NCBI GenBank assembly: GCA_029975295.1
Contig: JARKPK010000001.1
Location: forward strand, 1-55,909
Source of the DNA: Thermoguttaceae bacterium
GTDB taxonomy: Bacteria > Planctomycetota > Planctomycetia > Pirellulales > Thermoguttaceae
Direction: 5' to 3'
DNA: 55,909 nucleotides
Part shown: in pieces, positions 50,781-55,909 of the stretch
Layout of the letters: each line of letters opens with the position of its first letter
How positions within the stretch are numbered: position 1 is the stretch's first letter
Made by a program: the position numbers and the translations under genes
The notes under the pieces: model-generated
The model's database searches: none
What the model saw: only the letters and a program-made list of their open reading frames with translations
What the model was told of the DNA's origin: nothing

Positions 50781-52730
50781 ATGCGGATGGAACAACGCGA
50801 CGAGCAGGCCGAGGACCAGCGCGGCCATGGGGTGAGACAGCCGCGGCACGTTGCCGACGGCGACACTGCGGCCGCGGGCCGCGGAAGCGAGGGTCTGTTT
50901 TCGCGGAGCTTCATCGGACTGTTGATCACGCAGTTCCTCGGCGCGATGAACGACAACATGTTCCGCTGGCTGATCGTGCCGATCGGCAAAGAGCGCTGGG
51001 GGGAGGATTCGGCCGCGCTGGTGCTTTCGCTTGGCGCGGTGATGTTGGTGCTGCCCTTTCTGCTGTGGGCGGCGCCGGCCGGTTGGTTGGCCGATCGGTT
51101 TGCAAAGCACCGCGTGATCTTCGGCTGCAAAGCGCTCGAGATTATTTGCATGGCGGCCGGCGTCGGGGCGATCCTTTCCGGCAACGTTTACATTATGCTC
51201 GCCGTGTTGTTCTGCATGGGATCGCAGAGCGCGCTGTTCGGCCCGTCGAAGTACGGTTCCATCCCCGAGATCGTGCGCGCCGATCGGATTGCGGCCGCCA
51301 ACGGTTTGGTGGGCATGACGACCATCGCGGCGATTGTCGCCGGCACGGTGTTGGGCGGGCTGCTTTACGACTGGACCAAGCCGTTGGGCCAATCGCATTG
51401 GTGGCTTTCGGCAGCGGCGTTGGTGGGCACGGCCGCCGCGGGCACGGCCACGGCGTTGTTGATCCGTCCGCTGCGGGCGGCCAACGAGCATCGAGCGTTC
51501 GTTTGGAACTTCGCCCGCGAAACGTGGCGCGATCTGCGCGGCCTGTTCCGCCTTCGCCCGCTGTTCTGGGCGGCGGTGGGCAGCGCGATGTTCTGGTCGG
51601 TGGCCGGGCTGTTTCAATTGAACGCTGATCGGTTTGCCGCCGATCCGTTGCAGTTGAAAGAGCGGGCCGACGTGGGCTGGGTGCTGGCCGCGCCGGTGGT
51701 GGGCTTAGGGTTGGGCAACTTGCTGGCCGGGTTGGTGTCGCGGCGGCGGATCGAAATGGGAATTGTGCCGCTGGCCGCCTTGGGCATGGCCTTCAACTGC
51801 GCGGCGTTGTATTTCGTGCCCGCGGGCGACGGGACGCTTTCGAGCACGGCCTTTCGGCTGAGCGCCGTTTGGCTGTTTTTGTTGGGACTCAGCGCGGGGG
51901 CCTACGACGTGCCGCTTCTGGCCTTCCTGCAATACCGCAGCCCGATCCGGTTGCGGGGCGGCATCTTGGCTGTCACCTCGATGCTGGCGTTTACGGGCAC
52001 GATCGCCGCCTCGGGCGTGTTTTGGCTGCTCAATGGGGTGCTGGCGTTGTCGGCCGCGGCGATCTTTCTTCTTTCGGCGGTGGGCACAGCGGCGGTGGCT
52101 GCGGCATCGTGCCGCTGGCTGCTGCGTGAATTGGTGCGGTTCCTGTTTCAATGCCTGTGCGTATTGATTTATCGCGTTCGGGTCGAGGGGCTGGAACACT
52201 TGCCCGCCCGAGGGGGCGTGCTGCTGGTTTCGAATCATGTTACGTGGATCGACGGACCGATGTTGGTTTTGCACGTTCCGCGACGGATTCGGATGGTGGC
52301 CTACGCCGACTACTTCGACCGTTGGTGGCTGCGGTGGCTGGGCTACCTGGCCGAAATCATCCCGATTCGGCCGGGCCGGCGGCAGATCGTCGAGGCGATT
52401 CGCCTGGCCCGCGAAACCTTGCGGCAAGGCTGTGCGGTGGGCGTGTTCGCCGAGGGCGGCATTACGCGCGACGGGCAATTGCAGCCGTTTCAGCCCGGTT
52501 TTTTGGCGATGGTGGGCGACAGCGGCGCGCCGATCGTGCCGGTGTATCTCGACGGGCTATGGGGGAGCATTTTCAGCAACGAGGGCGGCCGGTTCTTCTG
52601 GAAACTGCCGCGCCGTTGGCGGTATCCGGTGACGGTGCGGTTCGGCCCGGCGATCGTCGGCCCGACCGATCCGGAGCAGGTGCGCGCGGCCGTATTGGCA
52701 TTGGCCGGCGGGTCGGCGCGCGTAGAATGA
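50781..52730 (+). CDS. Lysophospholipid transporter (LplT-like MFS) fused to 1-acyl-glycerophosphate-type acyltransferase
   Basis: A 649-residue membrane protein. Residues about 40-435 are a major-facilitator transporter: FIGLLITQFLGAMNDNMFRWLIV is the LplT-type opening, followed by AAPAGWLADRFAKHR, GPSKYGSIPEIV and further helices, about twelve in all. Residues about 450-649 are a PlsC-type acyltransferase with block I NHVTWIDGP (catalytic His and Asp), GVFAEGGITRDG and VPVYLDGLWGS. The fusion would bring lysophospholipids across the inner membrane and reacylate them. The adjacent ligase at 52927 supplies the acyl-activating activity. ATG at 50781 directly follows a GTG at 50778; either may start translation. 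Two dyad repeats lie about 100-200 bases upstream. Confidence 0.9.
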   Translation: MRMEQRDEQAEDQRGHGVRQPRHVADGDTAAAGRGSEGLFSRSFIGLLITQFLGAMNDNMFRWLIVPIGKERWGEDSAALVLSLGAVMLVLPFLLWAAPAGWLADRFAKHRVIFGCKALEIICMAAGVGAILSGNVYIMLAVLFCMGSQSALFGPSKYGSIPEIVRADRIAAANGLVGMTTIAAIVAGTVLGGLLYDWTKPLGQSHWWLSAAALVGTAAAGTATALLIRPLRAANEHRAFVWNFARETWRDLRGLFRLRPLFWAAVGSAMFWSVAGLFQLNADRFAADPLQLKERADVGWVLAAPVVGLGLGNLLAGLVSRRRIEMGIVPLAALGMAFNCAALYFVPAGDGTLSSTAFRLSAVWLFLLGLSAGAYDVPLLAFLQYRSPIRLRGGILAVTSMLAFTGTIAASGVFWLLNGVLALSAAAIFLLSAVGTAAVAAASCRWLLRELVRFLFQCLCVLIYRVRVEGLEHLPARGGVLLVSNHVTWIDGPMLVLHVPRRIRMVAYADYFDRWWLRWLGYLAEIIPIRPGRRQIVEAIRLARETLRQGCAVGVFAEGGITRDGQLQPFQPGFLAMVGDSGAPIVPVYLDGLWGSIFSNEGGRFFWKLPRRWRYPVTVRFGPAIVGPTDPEQVRAAVLALAGGSARVE

Positions 52731-52926
52731 CCGGGAAGCGGCCGAAACGATTGGCGGGAAGGGAAGGGCGGTCGGGGCGCCTGCTGCGTGGTGTTTGGAA
52801 CGTGGATGGGGTGGATGCTATTACAACGGGAGACCTACGGCGAACAAAGGCCGGCGCGGTTTTCGGCTTTGCCGGCAAGGCGTAGGCGAAGTACGGCCAT
52901 CGACTGGCAATGAAGGAGCCCGGCGG

Positions 52927-54555
52927 ATGAATGCGGCGGAATCGATGTTGAACTTGCCGCGGCAGTTCATCGCGGCATGCCGCGCGGCAGGCGGCCGGAA
53001 GAAACTGGCCGACAGCACGGGCATGGAGATGACCGGCAGCGAGTTGCTGCTGCGCACGTTGGTGTTGCGGCGCTTGTTGCGCCGCAAGCTGGCGGCGGAC
53101 GAGCGAATGGTGGGCTTGCTGCTGCCGCCTTCGGTGGCGGGCGTGCTGGCCAACGCGGCAGTCTCAATCGATCGCCGCGTGGCTGTCAATCTGAACTACA
53201 CGCTCAGCTCCGACGTGCTCAACGACTGCGTGGCTCAGGCGGGCCTGAAGCATGTGATCACCAGCCGTCGAGTGCTCGACAAGCTGCGCGAGCGATTCCC
53301 GATCGAACTTTCGGTCGAGCCGATCTTCTTGGAAGATCTGAAAGACCGCGTCCGCCTGACCGACAAACTGCTCAGTGCGGCCGAGGCCTTTCTGCTGCCG
53401 CAATCGCTTCTGGCCCGTCGGCTGAAGCTGCACCAGGTTCGGCCCGACGATCTGCTCACGGTGATTTTCACCTCGGGAGCGACGGGGCGGCCCAAGGGAG
53501 TGATGCTCAGCCACCGCAATGTGGGCTCGAACGTTGCCGCCATCGACGCGATCATCCATCTGCGCGACGACGACGTGCTGGTCGGGGTGCTGCCGCTGTT
53601 CCATTCGTTCGGCTATACCGTCACCCTTTGGACGGTGCTCACTTTGGGCCCGATGGGCGTTTATCACTACTCGCCGCTGGAGGCGCGCGAGGTGGGCAAG
53701 CTGGCCAAGCGTCACGGGGCGACGATTCTGATCGCCACGCCGACGTTCCTTCGATCGTACCTGCGGCGCTGCGAGCCCGCGGAATTCGCCAAGTTGGACG
53801 TGGTGGTGGTTGGGGCCGAGAAGATGCCGATCGAATTGGCCGAGGCGTTCGAGCGCACGTTCGGCGTCCGGCCGATCGAGGGCTACGGGGCGACGGAGCT
53901 TTCGCCGGTGGTGTCGGCCAACATTCCGCCGAAACGGGCACGGCCCGATCAACCGCAAGGATTGCGCGAAGGCACCGTGGGCCGGCCGTTGCCGGGCGTG
54001 AAAGCCAAGGTGGTCGATCTTGATACGAACACCGAACTGGGGCCCGACCGATCGGGCATGTTGCTGGTGGGCGGCTCGGGCGTGATGCAGGGTTACTTGG
54101 GTCGCCCCGATCTGACCGCCGAGGCGATTCGCGACGGGTGGTATGTCACCGGCGACGTGGCGACGATCGATGCCGACGGATTCATCAGCATCACGGGCCG
54201 CTTGGCGCGGTTCTCGAAATTGGGCGGCGAGATGGTGCCGCACCTGCGGATCGAAGAAGCGATCAACGAAGTGCTGCGCGTGCCCGAAGACGATATTCGG
54301 GCGGTCGTCACGGCCGTGCCCGACCCGCGCAAAGGCGAACGCTTGGTGGTGCTGCACACCGGATTGGAGCAGCCGCCCGAGGAAGTGTGCCGTGCGCTGG
54401 CGGCCCGGGGCCTGCCGCCGCTGTGGATTCCCGGCGCCGACAGCTTCATTCAAGTGGAATCGATCCCGGTGCTCGGCACGGGCAAGCTCGACCTGAAACG
54501 AGTGCGCGACTTGGCCGCTGAACGCACCGGGGCAACGGCCGCCAACGGCTCGTAA
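52927..54555 (+). CDS. AMP-dependent acyl-ACP synthetase-like ligase
   Basis: A 542-residue adenylate-forming enzyme that would activate fatty acids as acyl-AMP and load them on ACP. Motifs: TVIFTSGATGRPKGVMLSHRN (the ATP/AMP signature, about 180-200), YGATELSPV, GWYVTGDVATIDADGF and the catalytic lysine segment VLGTGKLDLKRVRD near the end. The sequence resembles the ligase half of Aas-type proteins. AGGAG lies about nine bases before the ATG at 52927; the frame upstream is not conserved. It follows the LplT-acyltransferase gene by 196 bases, and a -10-like TAGAAT overlaps that gene's stop (52723-52728). Working model: both proteins form one lysophospholipid recycling system. Confidence 0.9.
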   Translation: MNAAESMLNLPRQFIAACRAAGGRKKLADSTGMEMTGSELLLRTLVLRRLLRRKLAADERMVGLLLPPSVAGVLANAAVSIDRRVAVNLNYTLSSDVLNDCVAQAGLKHVITSRRVLDKLRERFPIELSVEPIFLEDLKDRVRLTDKLLSAAEAFLLPQSLLARRLKLHQVRPDDLLTVIFTSGATGRPKGVMLSHRNVGSNVAAIDAIIHLRDDDVLVGVLPLFHSFGYTVTLWTVLTLGPMGVYHYSPLEAREVGKLAKRHGATILIATPTFLRSYLRRCEPAEFAKLDVVVVGAEKMPIELAEAFERTFGVRPIEGYGATELSPVVSANIPPKRARPDQPQGLREGTVGRPLPGVKAKVVDLDTNTELGPDRSGMLLVGGSGVMQGYLGRPDLTAEAIRDGWYVTGDVATIDADGFISITGRLARFSKLGGEMVPHLRIEEAINEVLRVPEDDIRAVVTAVPDPRKGERLVVLHTGLEQPPEEVCRALAARGLPPLWIPGADSFIQVESIPVLGTGKLDLKRVRDLAAERTGATAANGS

Positions 54556-54673
54556 GCTGCTAAGCTGCAACGAACTGTCGCAGCGTCCTTTGCCGGGCAG
54601 GGCGGGCCGAGCAAAGGCTTTTCCGACGAAAGGGCGACGCGCAACCGCACAGCGCATCGCTCTTCGCTCCTTT

Positions 54674-54702
54674 GACGGTGGGCGCGCCGTCCATGCATTT
54701 TT
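54674..54702. terminator. Weak hairpin between convergent genes
   Basis: GACGG (54674-54678) and CCGTC (54687-54691) form a 5-bp stem with an 8-base loop, followed after six bases by five T residues. It could end transcription from the ligase gene, but the distance to the T-run is unfavourable. Confidence 0.25.
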
Positions 54703-54715
54703 GCCGGCGGGGCGC

Positions 54716-55909
54716 TTAGTCGGCCTTCTTCGCTTCGCCGGCCGGCGCGGGGCCGACGGGCTCGCGCGGGGCGATCGCCGGCGCGGGAGTGGCCGAACCC
54801 GCGTTTTTCGCATCGGCGTTGGAAACGGGCGTATCGGGCGAAGGAGACGGCTCAGTCGCGCCGGGCGCCGCAGGCGCCGTCGGCGCCGGCACTGCGTCGG
54901 GCGGCATTGCAGGCGTCAGGGCCGGTACGGGCGGCGAATCGGCGCCGTTGGGCGCGGCATCGCTCGCCGGAGCCTCTTTCGGATCCTTGATCGCCGGCGA
55001 ATCGCTCTTGGCAGTGAGCTTCGGCGTCAAGATCAGCGTCACCGGCGTGCCTCGCGGAGGAATCCGGTCGGTGAAAGCCTCGAAGATCAGGTCGGCGTTG
55101 TCTTGCGGGCTGGCCACCGGCAGATCGAGCATGGCCGATGGGAAATTCGACACGCAAATGAAGTCGCCGCCCTCGGCCATGTAGATCTTCTGCTTGGTCA
55201 CCTCGTCTTCAAAGAAACGGCTGCCGGCGAACACCCACGCATGCTCCATCGCCTTGCCCGACTTCTGGTCGCGAATCCAGTCTTGCGCGCGGGCCGTGTG
55301 TTGCTGGCCCTTGTCGTCTTTCCAAACGACGGTGACTTCGACCTCGGGGCCGGTGGCGGGCTTGTACTCGGGATGAAACACAACCGACGTACCCGGCGTT
55401 GCGCCCAAGGCCAACAAGGCCGCGTGAACCGCGAACGCCTTAACATCGACGGTAACCACCGACTCATGCTCTTTGGTGCCGGCAAGGCAGGCGAACATCT
55501 CCAACGGCACGTTGGTCTGGCACACTTGGCCAACCATCACCACGCGCTTGTTCTCTTTGTCGATCCACAGCGGACGCTCGGGATCGAGACGAGTGAGTTT
55601 CTCCGGGTGGTCCACCAGCGGGACGGGCGATTCCTTCTTCACCGTCGGCGGAGCCGCCGATTCGCCGGGAGGGGTGTCGCCGGGCAGGGCCGGTTGGTCG
55701 GGCATCGGCCCACCGGGGACGAGGGCCGGCCCCGGCGCGGCGGGTTGGTCGGGTTTGGGCGGCTCGACGGTCGGCGTTTCGTCGGGTTTGGGCGGCATCT
55801 GATCGCCGCCGCCCGGCGTCAACGGGGTCGCAATGCCGCTTGGCGAGGAAGGCTCGACCGGTTGCTGCGCCGATTGATCGTTCGGCTTCGCGGCATCGGG
55901 GGCGGTCGG
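54716..55909 (-). CDS. YdjY-domain protein with Pro-rich arms, N-terminus beyond window edge
   Basis: The minus-strand frame is open through base 55909, so the start and any signal peptide lie outside the window; 397 residues are present. The first 110 or so are Pro/Ala/Asp-rich. The central domain (about 110-280) reads LDPERPLWIDKENKRVVMVGQVCQTN, LEMFACLAGTKEHESVVTVDVKAFAVHAALLALGATPGT, AQDWIRDQKSGKAMEHAWVFAGSRFFED and MAEGGDFICVSNFPSAMLDLP, which is the YdjY pattern widespread in planctomycetes. The C-terminal 110 residues are again Pro/Ala-rich. A TTG at 55822 could serve as a start but the frame continues without a break. Function unknown; probably exported. Confidence 0.85.
   Translation of the reverse strand, partial: PTAPDAAKPNDQSAQQPVEPSSPSGIATPLTPGGGDQMPPKPDETPTVEPPKPDQPAAPGPALVPGGPMPDQPALPGDTPPGESAAPPTVKKESPVPLVDHPEKLTRLDPERPLWIDKENKRVVMVGQVCQTNVPLEMFACLAGTKEHESVVTVDVKAFAVHAALLALGATPGTSVVFHPEYKPATGPEVEVTVVWKDDKGQQHTARAQDWIRDQKSGKAMEHAWVFAGSRFFEDEVTKQKIYMAEGGDFICVSNFPSAMLDLPVASPQDNADLIFEAFTDRIPPRGTPVTLILTPKLTAKSDSPAIKDPKEAPASDAAPNGADSPPVPALTPAMPPDAVPAPTAPAAPGATEPSPSPDTPVSNADAKNAGSATPAPAIAPREPVGPAPAGEAKKAD

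Noticed and set aside
1-55909. tRNA, rRNA, CRISPR array, replication origin or intact insertion sequence
   Set aside because: No cloverleaf-like segment, repeat-spacer array, DnaA-box cluster or transposase was recognised on reading; short RNA genes could still be missed by eye.

Overview
The window reads as a stretch of high-GC chromosome from a planctomycete, most likely of the Pirellulales type. The evidence is a DUF1559 prepilin-like protein (14175-15170), a YTV-repeat surface protein (35238-36941), a DUF1080 secreted protein, a double-length UvrA, a YdjY-type protein, a CBM9-like protein of planctomycete type, and many signal-peptide or Pro/Ala-rich secreted proteins. Shine-Dalgarno sites are present at some starts and absent at others. 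No rRNA, tRNA, CRISPR array or intact transposase was seen. Most long antisense open frames are GC-driven shadows.

Layout, left to right. 1-9.1 kb (minus strand): a prolyl oligopeptidase cut by the left edge, a CBM9-like protein, and uvrA, which encodes two complete UvrA units in one 2407-residue chain plus a duplicated C-terminal module. 9.1-10.3 kb: a STAS anti-anti-sigma factor and an RsbW-like kinase. 10.5-15.2 kb: small secreted or membrane proteins and the DUF1559 pseudopilin. 15.8-22.5 kb: class II fructose-bisphosphate aldolase, a secretin-like lipoprotein, TrpB2, an aldehyde dehydrogenase and a family 2 glycosyltransferase. 22.5-27.9 kb: hypF-hypC-hypD-hypE, the NiFe-hydrogenase cyanide-ligand assembly set, with no hydrogenase structural genes in view. 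27.9-31.4 kb: DUF1080 protein, a lower-GC two-gene cassette (DUF1828 plus a DUF6978-like protein) and a BtuF-like binding protein. 31.7-34.8 kb: lutABC lactate oxidation genes.

35-41 kb: the YTV protein, then a minus-strand signalling pair, a transmembrane Ser/Thr kinase with an external Cache-like sensor followed by an FHA-GAF-class III cyclase. 41.4-44.3 kb: NfeD-like protein, secreted zinc peptidase, and a lower-GC DUF3800 gene behind a clear terminator. 44.4-50 kb: a GH-A clan glycosidase, a Ca2+/Na+ exchanger, a PilZ-like protein and a uroporphyrinogen-decarboxylase-family protein. 50-54.6 kb: a lysophospholipid transporter fused to an acyltransferase, next to a separate acyl-AMP ligase; together they give the parts of a lysophospholipid salvage pathway. 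The right edge cuts a YdjY-domain protein.

The strongest leads are the kinase/FHA-cyclase pair, the tandem UvrA with its unexplained duplicated tail, the DUF1828/DUF6978-like cassette, two short inverted-repeat elements with related ends (19648-19749 and 50323-50420), and a duplicated dyad (50574-50678) in front of the phospholipid genes. All functions are read from motifs by eye; no database search was possible.
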